From Pseudobdellovibrionaceae bacterium (GTDB taxonomy: Bacteria; Bdellovibrionota; Bdellovibrionia; Bdellovibrionales; Bdellovibrionaceae), in the NCBI GenBank assembly GCA_016719575.1, contig JADJYV010000013.1, positions 124,001 to 188,000 of the forward strand: a stretch of 64,000 nt of DNA. The letters run 5' to 3'. Each line of letters starts with the position of its first letter. Position 1 is the first letter of the stretch. The position numbers and the translations under genes were made by a program. The notes beneath the pieces were generated by a model that saw only the letters and a list, made by a program, of their open reading frames with translations, did not search any database and had not been told where the DNA came from. Positions 1-8,297 of this stretch are shown piece after piece.

Positions 1-563
1 CTCTTGTCAATGAGACACGCAACGTGGATCGGCAATAGATCAGGGAAACGAGCAGTTATGGTCTCGCCAATCAATGAATCAATCACATATTTAATCGTAT
101 AATCCTCGTGATTGGCCTTACGATTTTTATGGGTATTGGGGTTCGAACTTTGCGCATATACACGGATACCTAAACTCTCAACAGATGGCATAACCTGTTC
201 GGTTGTATGGCTAAGAGGACCGTGTCCCACATCGTGCAATAAAGCGGCTAACCGAAATGCCTGGCGGAGTCGAAGGCGCGTCGAGTTTTTTGCAAATGGC
301 AGCGCTTTGAAAATCGAATCAAATGCAAGTCCCGCGAGATGAGCCACGCCGACAGAGTGGAGATAGCGGTTGTGAGTGGCGCCTGGGAAACTAAACTCCG
401 CAAAACCCAATTGTTTAATAGCACGCAGGCGCTGATATTCAGCCGTGTCTAAGATAGCAACCTCAGCATCTGAGTAGTATATGGAGCCGTGTACGGGATC
501 TCTGATTTCCATGAAGCGACCATACTTACACATGGGCAGAGGAGTTTGCAAGAGTCGCCACAT
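1..563 (-). CDS. HD-domain phosphohydrolase, SAMHD1/dGTPase-like (N-terminal part)
   Basis: The gene runs off the left edge, leaving about 187 codons. Translation from the ATG at 563 gives a domain of the HD metal-dependent phosphohydrolase superfamily, dNTPase (SAMHD1/YwfO) type: an early RDPVHG motif, then YQRLR, THNRYLHS (first His) and LLHDVGHGPLSH, which carries the HD pair, followed further on by NHEDYT. Such enzymes hydrolyse dNTPs or related nucleotides in the cytoplasm. The start is supported by AGGAGG at 575-580, 11 bases upstream; a second possible ATG lies 17 codons further in. It is transcribed away from the flagellin genes. The family is clear; the substrate cannot be told from this fragment. 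Confidence 0.85.
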   Translation of the reverse strand, partial: MWRLLQTPLPMCKYGRFMEIRDPVHGSIYYSDAEVAILDTAEYQRLRAIKQLGFAEFSFPGATHNRYLHSVGVAHLAGLAFDSIFKALPFAKNSTRLRLRQAFRLAALLHDVGHGPLSHTTEQVMPSVESLGIRVYAQSSNPNTHKNRKANHEDYTIKYVIDSLIGETITARFPDLLPIHVACLIDK

Positions 564-642
564 CAGTCAAATTTCCTCCTAAACGAACCAATTCGTTCTC
601 GCGACAAAACTCAACGGACCTTGGTCTAGTTTTTCTCAAAAT

Positions 643-669
643 TAGAAAATCTCACTTTAGGATTTTCTA
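643..669. promoter_or_regulatory. Perfect 9-bp inverted repeat upstream of first flagellin
   Basis: TAGAAAATC at 643-651 and its exact complement at 661-669 are separated by 9 bases. There is no T-tract, and the neighbouring gene on the left reads away, so a terminator role is unlikely. A weak flagellar sigma-28-like -10 (ACCGATGA, 675-682) follows at once, so this could be an operator or a 5'-UTR structure for the flagellin. The function is inferred from position only. Confidence 0.35.
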
Positions 670-772
670 GGAGCACCGATGAGTTAGGTAAGAGTAACTG
701 CCCATTCAGGTGTCAAGACGGCACCCCAAGTTTCAAGGATAGAAACTTGTGAATCTTCAAGGAGGAGGAATT

Positions 773-1618
773 ATGGGTCTGCGTATTAATACGAACACGG
801 CTTCGTTAAACTCACAGAGAGTTCTGTGGGGAACGAAAGTTGGTCTCGACAAGAGCATGGAACGGCTCTCTTCGGGATACCGAATCAACCGAGCGGGAGA
901 TGATGCCGCCGGACTCGCGATCTCTGAAAACCTCAGAGCCCAAATTCGCGGTCTGAAACAAGCCTCACGAAATGCCCAAGACGGTATTTCACTCGTGCAA
1001 GTGGCCGAGGGCTCGATGAATGAGATCTCTTCGATCTTGATTCGATTGCGAGAACTCGCAGTGCAGGCAGCTTCTGACACTGTCGGGCCAACAGAACGGC
1101 AGTTCTTAAATGTGGAATATGACCAACTGACTTCAGAAATTGACCGTATCGCAGAGGGAACTGAGTTCAACGGAACTCAACTTCTCGCTGGGGTGGGTGC
1201 GATCTTAGACTTTCAGGTTGGGACACGAAATAATCCAGAGATTGATCGCATCTCTTTTGATGCCTCTAAAGCAGATGCAAACTCTGCAGCTCTTGGAGTA
1301 AACCTAACAAGTGTCGCTGACAAAGCATCTGCTCAGAATGCCCTAGCGGCAATTGATACGGCGATTGTGTCCGTTTCAGCGATGAGAGCGGATTTCGGTG
1401 CGATTCAGAATCGTCTGACCTCAACCATAAGCAATATTCAAGTCAGCGTCGAGAATATGTCTGCAGCAAACAGCCGCATTAAAGATGTGGATGTCGCTGA
1501 AGAGACATCTGAAATGACGAGAAATAATATCTTGTTACAGGCAGGTACTTCTGTCTTGGGACAAGCGAACCAACAAGCTAATGTAGCACTTGGACTCTTG
1601 AACAAGTCATTCGGATAA
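773..1618 (+). CDS. fliC: Flagellin (first of tandem pair)
   Basis: A 281-residue flagellin, the filament subunit exported by the flagellar type III apparatus. It has the conserved N-terminal D0/D1 region (MGLRIN, SSGYRIN, DDAAGLAISENLRAQIRG, roughly residues 1-140) and C-terminal D1/D0 region (SRIKDVDVAEETSEMTRNNI, then LLQAGTSVLGQANQ, ending LLNKSFG). Only about 55 residues lie between, so the variable outer domains are essentially absent. Translation could be read from a GTG at 749, but the ATG at 773 has an excellent AGGAGGAGG just upstream and begins the canonical flagellin N-terminus. It is followed by a UUCG-loop hairpin and a second flagellin. Bdellovibrio is known to carry several fliC paralogues; which one this is cannot be told. 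Confidence 0.96.
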   Translation: MGLRINTNTASLNSQRVLWGTKVGLDKSMERLSSGYRINRAGDDAAGLAISENLRAQIRGLKQASRNAQDGISLVQVAEGSMNEISSILIRLRELAVQAASDTVGPTERQFLNVEYDQLTSEIDRIAEGTEFNGTQLLAGVGAILDFQVGTRNNPEIDRISFDASKADANSAALGVNLTSVADKASAQNALAAIDTAIVSVSAMRADFGAIQNRLTSTISNIQVSVENMSAANSRIKDVDVAEETSEMTRNNILLQAGTSVLGQANQQANVALGLLNKSFG

Positions 1619-1725
1619 TCTTCGAATGACCTAGGTTCCCGATCTTGGACATAAATCAAGATCACCCTCAAAAGCCCAGGCTTGTTACACGTAACGAGCT
1701 GATATATTGATCTGTTTCCTGCGCC

Positions 1726-1751
1726 GGGGCTACTTCGGTAGCCCCATTTAT
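1726..1751 (+). terminator. Terminator after first flagellin
   Basis: GGGGCTAC and GTAGCCCC form an 8-bp GC-rich stem closed by a TTCG tetraloop (1726-1745), followed by ATTTAT. It lies 108 bases past the flagellin stop. The U-tract is weak, but the very stable tetraloop hairpin fits a terminator or a 3'-end stabiliser. Confidence 0.7.
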
Positions 1752-2077
1752 CGAATGGATATTCGGTAAAGTATTGTTAGTAAATTGGATCTTGTCTTAA
1801 CTCTCATCAACGAGTGCATGGATGCAACTCGTGGCAAGAATCTACCGACTCTTCAAGTGCAGAATGTGCTTGATGTCAGCAAAAAGAGTTCAACGAGCAA
1901 CGCTCGAAAGAATTTCTGAATTTGTTTTAAATTTTTTAAAAAACTGGACTCAAAAAATATCGCGGTAAAACCGATAAGACCTTGGGTACCTATATAAACT
2001 TAACAGGCACATGATGTGCCTTATTGCCAACGGATGGCAATGATCACTGGAGGATCAAATGTTACAGGGAGGATAGA
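1752..2077 (+). promoter_or_regulatory. Leader region of second flagellin with sigma-28-like promoter
   Basis: This 326-base spacer holds no convincing ORF. ACCGATAA at 1970-1977 is one mismatch from the flagellar sigma-28 -10 consensus GCCGATAA. An A-rich block (1950-1958) at 11-12 bases spacing is only a weak -35. Further up, 1810-1832 can fold into a hairpin (ACGAGTGCAT with ATGC-A-ACTCGT). A sigma-28 promoter is expected for a flagellin; this assignment rests on a short match. Confidence 0.4.
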
Positions 2078-2911
2078 ATGGGTTTACGAATTACAACGAA
2101 CGTTGCTGCGCTCAATGCCCAAAAAAATCTGGGCATGACACAGAAGTCGATGAACACATCGATGGCGCGATTGGCCTCTGGGATGAGGATCAATCAGGCG
2201 GCAGATGATGCTGCCGGGCTCGCGATCTCCGAAAACCTTAGAGCTCAAATCAGAGGTTTGAGGCAGGCGAATAGAAATGCCAATGATGGTATTTCTCTAG
2301 TGCAAGTCGCGGAAGGCAGTTTGAATGAAGTTTCAAATATGCTGATTAGGTTGAGAGAACTCGGAGTGCAGGCAGCTTCAGACACGATTGGCGATACGGA
2401 GCGAAAGTTTTTAGATGTTGAGTATCAGCAGCTAAAATCTGAGATCCAGAGGGTTACTGAGTCGACGAACTTTAACGGCTACGATCTTTTGAACGGGACC
2501 GGCGGAATTATTGATATTCAGGTTGGGACGCATAACGATCCTTTCAAAGATCGAATCTCGTTTAATTCTGCAGCCGCAAATGCGAGTTTGGAAGCCTTGG
2601 GAATGGTAACGGAAAGCGCCGGAACAAAAGAAGGTGCACAGTTGAGTTTGGATGTTATCGACAGCGCTCTTGTTTCGGTGAACGCCATTCGGGCGAATTT
2701 TGGAGCCATGCAGAATCGGCTTACATCCACGTCAAACAACTTGTTAGTTTCTGACGAGAACTTATCTGCTGCGAACTCTCGTATCCGAGATACAGACGTG
2801 GCTGCAGAGACCTCCGAGATGACAAGAAACAATATCTTGCTACAGGCGGGGATCTCAGTTCTAGGTCAGGCCAACAACTCTCAGCAAATGGCACTGAAGT
2901 TATTAGGCTAG
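2078..2911 (+). CDS. fliC: Flagellin (second of tandem pair)
   Basis: A 277-residue flagellin paralogous to its neighbour: MGLRITTNVAALNAQ start, SGMRINQAADDAAGLAISEN in D1, and a C-terminal region with SRIRDTDVAAETSEMTRNNI then LLQAG. Like the first copy it has almost no D2/D3 insertion. The chosen ATG at 2078 has AGGGAGG immediately upstream and gives the standard flagellin start; an in-frame extension to 2024 would add 18 residues with no flagellin character. It has its own upstream spacer and downstream terminator, so it is probably transcribed separately from the first copy. Confidence 0.96.
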   Translation: MGLRITTNVAALNAQKNLGMTQKSMNTSMARLASGMRINQAADDAAGLAISENLRAQIRGLRQANRNANDGISLVQVAEGSLNEVSNMLIRLRELGVQAASDTIGDTERKFLDVEYQQLKSEIQRVTESTNFNGYDLLNGTGGIIDIQVGTHNDPFKDRISFNSAAANASLEALGMVTESAGTKEGAQLSLDVIDSALVSVNAIRANFGAMQNRLTSTSNNLLVSDENLSAANSRIRDTDVAAETSEMTRNNILLQAGISVLGQANNSQQMALKLLG

Positions 2912-2932
2912 TAGGTGTAGAAAATTAAAAAG

Positions 2933-2960
2933 AAAGGGATCTTCAAAAAAGATCCCTTTT
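2933..2960. terminator. Bidirectional terminator between flagellin and LysR gene
   Basis: An 11-bp stem (AAAGGGATCTT with AAGATCCCTTT) around a 5-base loop is flanked by A-rich and T-rich runs on both sides. It lies between the convergent flagellin stop (2911) and the LysR stop (2959-2961), whose last bases overlap the hairpin, so it can end transcription from both directions. Confidence 0.85.
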
Positions 2961-3723
2961 AAGTTGAGACCTCGATCTTTTGCCATAGGATGGGGCTTAA
3001 TAGTTCTGATCCTATGAGTAGAACGGGTTCGTGTTCTTTCGTTTTTCCCTTGCGAGTTTCTGAGGGGATCCATCCAATGCCGCCAACCGACTCTAGCCAG
3101 GATTTTCGTACAGCGAGAGAATTTGAAACAAAAATATGTTCGTAGCTTTCGAGTTCACCTTTATTGGAGCGACTGTATTCAAAACTTGAGAGCACTCCGA
3201 ACTTTTTATTGGTTTGAATTTTTTCTAAGACTTGAGATCCGATTTCGATGAGATGGCGAAATTTTTGGCGTCCCGGAATTTTCGAAGTGAAAATCATATC
3301 TAGATTTCCAGCTAAAAAATTTGAGTTGAGTTCGTTGAGATCAAATATGTCGAGAGTTATCTTTTTTATTCCAATTTGCTCAAAGCAAATTTGACAGGTT
3401 TTCAAAGCAAACTCAGTAAGTCCTTCGAGAGTGCCAATATGGATCTCGCCTACAGAGTTGTTTTGACTGAGGCCTTCGAGTTCGTTACCCATGCGGCGGG
3501 TGGTCCGGTCAAAAATTTCAGCCATTTCAAAGGCGATGGGAGTCCAACTCGATTTTCGTTTGGCAGATCTATCCAAAAGCACCACCTTAAATCCCTCTTC
3601 GATCCGGGCAATGATACGAGAAAGTTGAGGTTGGCTGAGGCCTACATGAATGGCCGCGGCAGAGAGGTTCTTGAAGTGGACGGCCTTCGTTAGGACGCTG
3701 AGCTCGTAATATAAGGCTTGCAT
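2959..3723 (-). CDS. LysR-type transcriptional regulator, short
   Basis: A 254-residue protein with an N-terminal winged helix-turn-helix of LysR type (FKNLSAAAIHVGLSQPQLSRIIARIE, about residues 17-42), followed by a reduced periplasmic-binding-like effector region (from IHIGTLEGL, about residue 95). Typical family members are about 300 residues, so the C-terminal domain is shortened. The ATG at 3723 has a GAGGG element upstream. It starts 20 bases after the ubiB-like stop on the same strand and probably ends the rnr-ubiB transcript. Target genes and ligand are unknown. LysR regulators often act on divergent neighbours, but none is adjacent here. Confidence 0.8.
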   Translation of the reverse strand: MQALYYELSVLTKAVHFKNLSAAAIHVGLSQPQLSRIIARIEEGFKVVLLDRSAKRKSSWTPIAFEMAEIFDRTTRRMGNELEGLSQNNSVGEIHIGTLEGLTEFALKTCQICFEQIGIKKITLDIFDLNELNSNFLAGNLDMIFTSKIPGRQKFRHLIEIGSQVLEKIQTNKKFGVLSSFEYSRSNKGELESYEHIFVSNSLAVRKSWLESVGGIGWIPSETRKGKTKEHEPVLLIGSELLSPILWQKIEVST

Positions 3724-3743
3724 CGGGCGCCCTCTTTCTTAGA

Positions 3744-5417
3744 TTACTTTTTGATGTAGTTAAAGAAGGCCACGATACCAAGCGTCGCCGCGATGAGATA
3801 TTGAATGAAACTCATAGTAGGCATTCCATTAATATGACTTTCTGTCGGTTGCACAAAGATATAAGAGGCACTTAATATCAAGGACCCCATGATCATGCCT
3901 AAGAAAAGCAAATTGAAAGAAAGCTCAAAGGATTTTTTGAACTCGTCGACTTGAGGCACGTTCAATCTAAAGGCATGAGCGGGGCTGTTTAACTTTCTCA
4001 AGAAAAAGTTTGCCTGTCGCGGAAGAGCATTTATTAAATTTCGTGACTCTCTAAAGACCTGAGAAACATCGCCCATCATTTTGCTCGGATCAAACTGCGT
4101 TTTTACGAGCTCATTGGCGATGTCTATCGTATACTGCAAGAAATCAAAGTCTGGAATTATTTTTCGGCCTAGGGCTTCAACAGAAATGATAGACTTAAAA
4201 TACATCATCAACTCGGTCGGGACGCTTAAGTGGTGTTTAGCCGCTATCGAAGCAGAGCTCATGAGAATTCGGCCAAGGTTTATATTCTTAAGTGTCAGAC
4301 CATAATACGGGGCAATGAGCTCTCTCAAGTCCTTTGCGAATAGATCTACATTCACCTTGTCGGTAAAGGGGGCAAGATCGACGTACTCATAGGCAAGTCG
4401 TTCGTAGTCTTCGCGGGACAGCGCCAAGAGCATATTAGCGATAGCAGCTTGTGTTTTGCGATTAAGTCTTCCGACAACACCGAAATCAATTAATCCAACT
4501 CTATTATTGGGTAAAACAAAAAAATTGCCAGCATGAAGATCGCCGTGAAAGAGACCATCGGTAAAGACCATTTTCATGTAGGCTCGTAGTCCCATACGAA
4601 CGATGGTTTCTGCATCAATTCCCTCTTGTTTTAGGGCATCCTCTTGGGAAAGGGGAGCTCCCTCGAGGGCTTCGAGAGTCAAAACTCGCTCCGTTGTTAG
4701 ATCGATATAGACCTTGGGAATTTTTATATCAGGTTCGTTTGCGAAATTGACGGTAAAGCGTCGAATATTATTTGCTTCTACAACAAAGTTTGTTTCGAGT
4801 TCGAGAGTTTTGAAAAATTCATCGACAATCCCTACGGGATTGAAGGCTCGAGTTTCAGGCACATAGCTCATCAAAAGCTCGGCCAGCATATAAAGAACAT
4901 TCAAATCATCGTTGATGGTTTGAATAATCCCTGGTCGCTGAACTTTTACAACAACAGTTTCGCCTGTGGCTAGGCGGGCTTTGTGAACTTGGGCAATGCT
5001 CGCTGAGCCAAGTGGAGAGGGGTCTATAAAAGTGAACTTTTGATAAAGGGAGTTTCCGAACTCTTCTTTAAGAACAGACTCGACAACGTCGAAGGGCAGT
5101 GTCTGCACGCGATCATGCAGTTTTTCAAATTCAGAGGTGTAGTCCTCAGGGATTAAATCCGGTCGCGAAGCCAAGACTTGTCCGAGTTTAACAAAGGTTG
5201 GACCCAGCTCTTCGAAGCTGAGTCTTAAGCGCTCAGGAACTGTGAGTTTCTCAAGCTCTTCTGAGGCGCTAAAGCGCTCAATGAGAAATTTACCGAGCTT
5301 TATTTTTTCGGCCACCCCGTGAAATCCGTGCTTTGCGAACACCCCCACGATGGTTCTCAGCCTCGCTGCGTTTTTCAGAGTTTTGCCAATTTGACTTCCG
5401 GTTTTTAGAAGGGCCAC
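3744..5417 (-). CDS. ubiB: UbiB/AarF/ABC1-family atypical kinase, membrane-anchored
   Basis: 557 residues of the UbiB/ABC1 (ADCK) protein-kinase-like family, which support isoprenoid-quinone synthesis or lipid homeostasis through ATP binding. Visible motifs: FVKLGQVLASRPDLIP (family-specific KxGQ), ASIAQVHKA (modified glycine-rich loop), VVVKVQRPG (ATP-binding Lys), FHGDLHAGNFF (catalytic loop) and GLIDFGVVG (metal-binding DFG). Two hydrophobic helices at the C-terminus (about 500-555) are typical membrane anchors. The start is a GTG at 5417 with AGGAGAG upstream, which puts the first 42 codons inside the 3' end of rnr; the N-terminus encoded there looks like genuine family sequence. Whether it serves quinone synthesis is inference. 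Confidence 0.9.
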   Translation of the reverse strand: MALLKTGSQIGKTLKNAARLRTIVGVFAKHGFHGVAEKIKLGKFLIERFSASEELEKLTVPERLRLSFEELGPTFVKLGQVLASRPDLIPEDYTSEFEKLHDRVQTLPFDVVESVLKEEFGNSLYQKFTFIDPSPLGSASIAQVHKARLATGETVVVKVQRPGIIQTINDDLNVLYMLAELLMSYVPETRAFNPVGIVDEFFKTLELETNFVVEANNIRRFTVNFANEPDIKIPKVYIDLTTERVLTLEALEGAPLSQEDALKQEGIDAETIVRMGLRAYMKMVFTDGLFHGDLHAGNFFVLPNNRVGLIDFGVVGRLNRKTQAAIANMLLALSREDYERLAYEYVDLAPFTDKVNVDLFAKDLRELIAPYYGLTLKNINLGRILMSSASIAAKHHLSVPTELMMYFKSIISVEALGRKIIPDFDFLQYTIDIANELVKTQFDPSKMMGDVSQVFRESRNLINALPRQANFFLRKLNSPAHAFRLNVPQVDEFKKSFELSFNLLFLGMIMGSLILSASYIFVQPTESHINGMPTMSFIQYLIAATLGIVAFFNYIKK

Positions 5418-7725
5418 GTTTGCTCTCCTGGTTCAATTTCGAATCAGAATCGTCCGATTCTTCGATATTAAAACTCAGTTTCGTCTTGTCCGCAAACTGC
5501 AATTTACGCGAGCGTGCAGTCGACGGGATGGCCATGTTTTTACCTTTTAAAAAGTATTGAGCTCCGGAGGGGGCTTTCTTTTCGATAGTTCGGTCTTGTT
5601 TTTTGCTGCTCCGCTCTTGTTTTCGCTGTTCAGGTTGCTGCCTTTTAAATCCTGAATCTCGTTTGGCCGAGTCCTTGCTAAAATTCTTTTGACTCTTGCC
5701 TGGGGCTGCCTTTTTAAAAAGGGGCTTTAATTCTGGAAGTTTCGTCTTTTTATCACTTCGCTCGGCAAACTGATTTTTATTGTCTTTGGCTTCTTGCCCG
5801 GCTAGTAGAAAGTTAACTTGTCCTAGGTCAGGATCTGCTCCGGCAACGAGAATGCGTACACTGTCTCCGATGTTGAAGGATTTTCCAGAGCGTTTCGAAT
5901 AAAGCCGTAAATTCTCTTCATCGTACTCAAAACGATCATCGCCAAGGTCGTCAGTTCTGATCAGCCCATCGCAGTCATATTCGCGCAAGAGAACGAAAAC
6001 GCCAAATTTGGCAACTGAGCTGATCATGCCTTCTAGTTCCTGGCCAACGAACTTTTGCATAAATCGAGCCTTTTTGATCGACTGAACTTGCCGTTCAGCT
6101 TTGACTGATCGCTGCTCGGCAGCTGACAAAACAGTTCCCGCAGTTAAAAGATCTTCTTCGCTCATAAGTCTGTAGCTCGAATTTTTCACGACTTGATTTT
6201 TCAGCAAGCGATGAACAATTAAATCTGGATAGCGGCGGATTGGAGAAGTGAAGTGAGTGTAGTGCTCGAAGCCCAAACCAAAATGACCGACATTGTTCAT
6301 GTGATATTTCGCCTGACTCATGGATCGCAAAGTTAAAATGTTGAGAATGTGGGCCTGAGGTTTGCCTTCGAATTCTTCAAGTGCTTTGGTGAGACGCTTT
6401 TGAAGCTTGCCGCTGCCCAGCTTGGTTCTGCCGCCAAAATTCCAAAGATATTTTTCTAAGAGCTGAATAGCTTGTTCGTTGGGGGGCTCGTGAATACGAT
6501 AAAGTGCTGGAATGTTTTGGTTACTTAAGAAAGTACCAACCGCCACATTTGCGGCGAGCATCATTTCTTCGATAAGTTTATGTGCAAACAGTCTGTCTGA
6601 CTTAATAATATCGACTGGAATGCCAGAGGCATCGATTTCGAGTTCAGTTTCTGGAATTTCGAGATCGAGGGAGCCCTCTTTAAAACGTTTGGTCATTAAA
6701 ATTTTTGCGAGATCTGAACAGCGAAGAATATTTTCCTTAACATGCCTAAATTGCGGCAGATTTGTGCCATCAATGATTTCTTGTGCTTCGCCGTAAGTTA
6801 CGCGGGCCTTGCTTTCCATTACTGCTTCGTAAAAATCACTTTTGATCATGTTGCCCGTAAAGTCGAACTGAATTTCTGCTACCACACACAGGCGCGGAAC
6901 GTTTGGATTGAGGGAGCAGAGTCCGTTACTGAGAACTTCTGGCAGCATCGGCACAACGAAATTTGGAAAATACACTGAGGTGCCGCGCTCAAACGCGTCG
7001 CGATCAATTGCGGTGCCCACGCGAACATAATGACTGACATCTGCGATGGCGACATAGAGTAAGAAGCCCTGAGAGTTCATTTCAACAAATACGGCGTCAT
7101 CAAAATCTTTGGCGGTGGCGCCATCTATAGTAATAAGATCGAGTCCTCGGAGATCTCGTCGGTTTTTAAAATCAGGTTCGGATGGTTGCCCAGGAAATTT
7201 TTTCGACTCCTCCCGAGTCTCGCGGGAAAACTCTTGAGGGATGTTTTGAGTCGCAATGACTCTTTTGATGTCGTTCATGGGGTCCATGGCATCGCCAATG
7301 ATTTCGGCGACCCGCCCTTTGAATACCTTTCCTTGGTCAGGATAGGTAATAATTTGGGCAGAAACCAATTGTCCTTCCTTCGCCCCCATGGAGTCAGCGA
7401 GGTCAATTTTAAGGTCTTCGCCCCAGCCTTTCCCCTCATCTTTTATCAGGGCTTGATTGTCATTGATGATATGAAATTTTCCGACAATAATTTTGGTACC
7501 GCGAGTGACAATGCGAATGATATCCCCGCGGAAACGCTCTCCCCCTCGCTCCGGGGAGATGTCAACCAGCACCTTATCGCTGGTCATGACTCCCTCCATG
7601 GAATTTCGCGGAATATAGACATCGGGGTGGGTTCGATCATCCGGAATAAAAAAGCCAAAGCCATCCGGATGTCTTTTGATTGTGCCTTGGAGAAGTTTCT
7701 TTATTTTCATAGTTACTCTCATCAT
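5290..7725 (-). CDS. rnr: Ribonuclease R (RNase II/R family 3'-5' exoribonuclease)
   Basis: 811 residues. Domain order fits RNase R: N-terminal cold-shock-like domains (from about residue 14, with GFGFFIPDD), an RNB catalytic domain with IDGATAKDFDDA (metal-binding Asp cluster, about 195-210) and HYTHFTSPIRRYPDLIVHR, an S1 domain (about 565-650), then an unusually long Lys/Arg-rich tail (about 655-811). It degrades structured RNA processively in the cytoplasm. Three in-frame ATGs near the start (7725, 7722 and 7710) are possible; the last begins MKIKKLLQG and has a GAGAG just upstream. Its last 128 bases overlap the ubiB-like gene in another frame, so the basic tail is partly encoded by shared DNA. 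Confidence 0.95.
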   Translation of the reverse strand: MMRVTMKIKKLLQGTIKRHPDGFGFFIPDDRTHPDVYIPRNSMEGVMTSDKVLVDISPERGGERFRGDIIRIVTRGTKIIVGKFHIINDNQALIKDEGKGWGEDLKIDLADSMGAKEGQLVSAQIITYPDQGKVFKGRVAEIIGDAMDPMNDIKRVIATQNIPQEFSRETREESKKFPGQPSEPDFKNRRDLRGLDLITIDGATAKDFDDAVFVEMNSQGFLLYVAIADVSHYVRVGTAIDRDAFERGTSVYFPNFVVPMLPEVLSNGLCSLNPNVPRLCVVAEIQFDFTGNMIKSDFYEAVMESKARVTYGEAQEIIDGTNLPQFRHVKENILRCSDLAKILMTKRFKEGSLDLEIPETELEIDASGIPVDIIKSDRLFAHKLIEEMMLAANVAVGTFLSNQNIPALYRIHEPPNEQAIQLLEKYLWNFGGRTKLGSGKLQKRLTKALEEFEGKPQAHILNILTLRSMSQAKYHMNNVGHFGLGFEHYTHFTSPIRRYPDLIVHRLLKNQVVKNSSYRLMSEEDLLTAGTVLSAAEQRSVKAERQVQSIKKARFMQKFVGQELEGMISSVAKFGVFVLLREYDCDGLIRTDDLGDDRFEYDEENLRLYSKRSGKSFNIGDSVRILVAGADPDLGQVNFLLAGQEAKDNKNQFAERSDKKTKLPELKPLFKKAAPGKSQKNFSKDSAKRDSGFKRQQPEQRKQERSSKKQDRTIEKKAPSGAQYFLKGKNMAIPSTARSRKLQFADKTKLSFNIEESDDSDSKLNQESKRGPSKNRKSNWQNSEKRSEAENHRGGVRKARISRGGRKNKAR

Positions 7726-7878
7726 GGGGATCTAAATCGGTTCTGTCACTAAGGGACCTTTTTGCTGAATGCCATAAAACCTTGGTCCAGGTTTCTTAAA
7801 AGAGATCCATTTAGGTTTATTTCAGCCGAATCGCGTCGGACACCTAGACCTTTTGCTAGTGCAAAAAATCTATTATCA

Positions 7879-7974
7879 ATGCGCAGCATCAGGAGTTTGG
7901 TTTTGGGATTTTTGATTGGGACCTTAACTGCGCTTGTGGCATTGAAGTTTTTGAAAAACAAATTTGAAGTTTGA
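7879..7974 (+). CDS. Possible small single-helix membrane protein
   Basis: A 31-residue ORF beginning MRSIRSLVLGFLIGTLTALV has one hydrophobic stretch followed by a basic end. No good ribosome-binding site precedes the ATG, and a longer TTG-started reading from 7762 is also open. It lies in a 570-base spacer between rnr and the outer-membrane gene. The only support is its transmembrane-like composition; it may not be a gene. Confidence 0.2.
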   Translation: MRSIRSLVLGFLIGTLTALVALKFLKNKFEV

Positions 7975-7987
7975 ATGCGAACTCGCC

Positions 7988-8161
7988 ATGAAAGTCGCAT
8001 GGGAAGAGTCTTTCGTTGATTTTCTAAAAAAGGAATTACAAAAAAATGCACTTATCCAAGATTCGGAGATTGTATTTAAAAGTAAAATCCAAGTTCCTAG
8101 CAAATGCAGAAAATGGGTGTTTTTAACAACACATTTTGATGTTTCTATAGGCAAAATTTAG
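7988..8161 (+). CDS. Possible small hypothetical protein
   Basis: A 57-residue reading from ATG 7988 (MKVAWEESFVDFLKKELQKN onward) is open to 8161; an in-frame ATG at 7964 would add 8 residues. It follows the preceding small ORF closely, but there is no clear ribosome-binding site and no recognised domain. I list it because the stretch from 7726 to 8297 otherwise holds nothing I can identify. Confidence 0.22.
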   Translation: MKVAWEESFVDFLKKELQKNALIQDSEIVFKSKIQVPSKCRKWVFLTTHFDVSIGKI

Positions 8162-8297
8162 AGTGTTAAAAAGCGCTTCAATAATTTTTGCATTGATCTC
8201 GGTTTGTTTGGTTATTACGATTCTCAGTGTAACAACATTAGTTTTTGTTTTAGAAAAGACAAAACCAAATTGGTGCAACTATTCGAAAGGATGCAAC

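Noticed and set aside
757..1170. 137-residue minus-strand frame in the first flagellin
   Set aside because: Mirror of a conserved coding region; composition (Ser/Arg/Ile-rich) is typical of an antisense shadow.
7749..8051. 100-residue minus-strand frame upstream of rnr
   Set aside because: No ribosome-binding site, no domain, and it overlaps small plus-strand frames of equal weakness; none can be preferred strongly.
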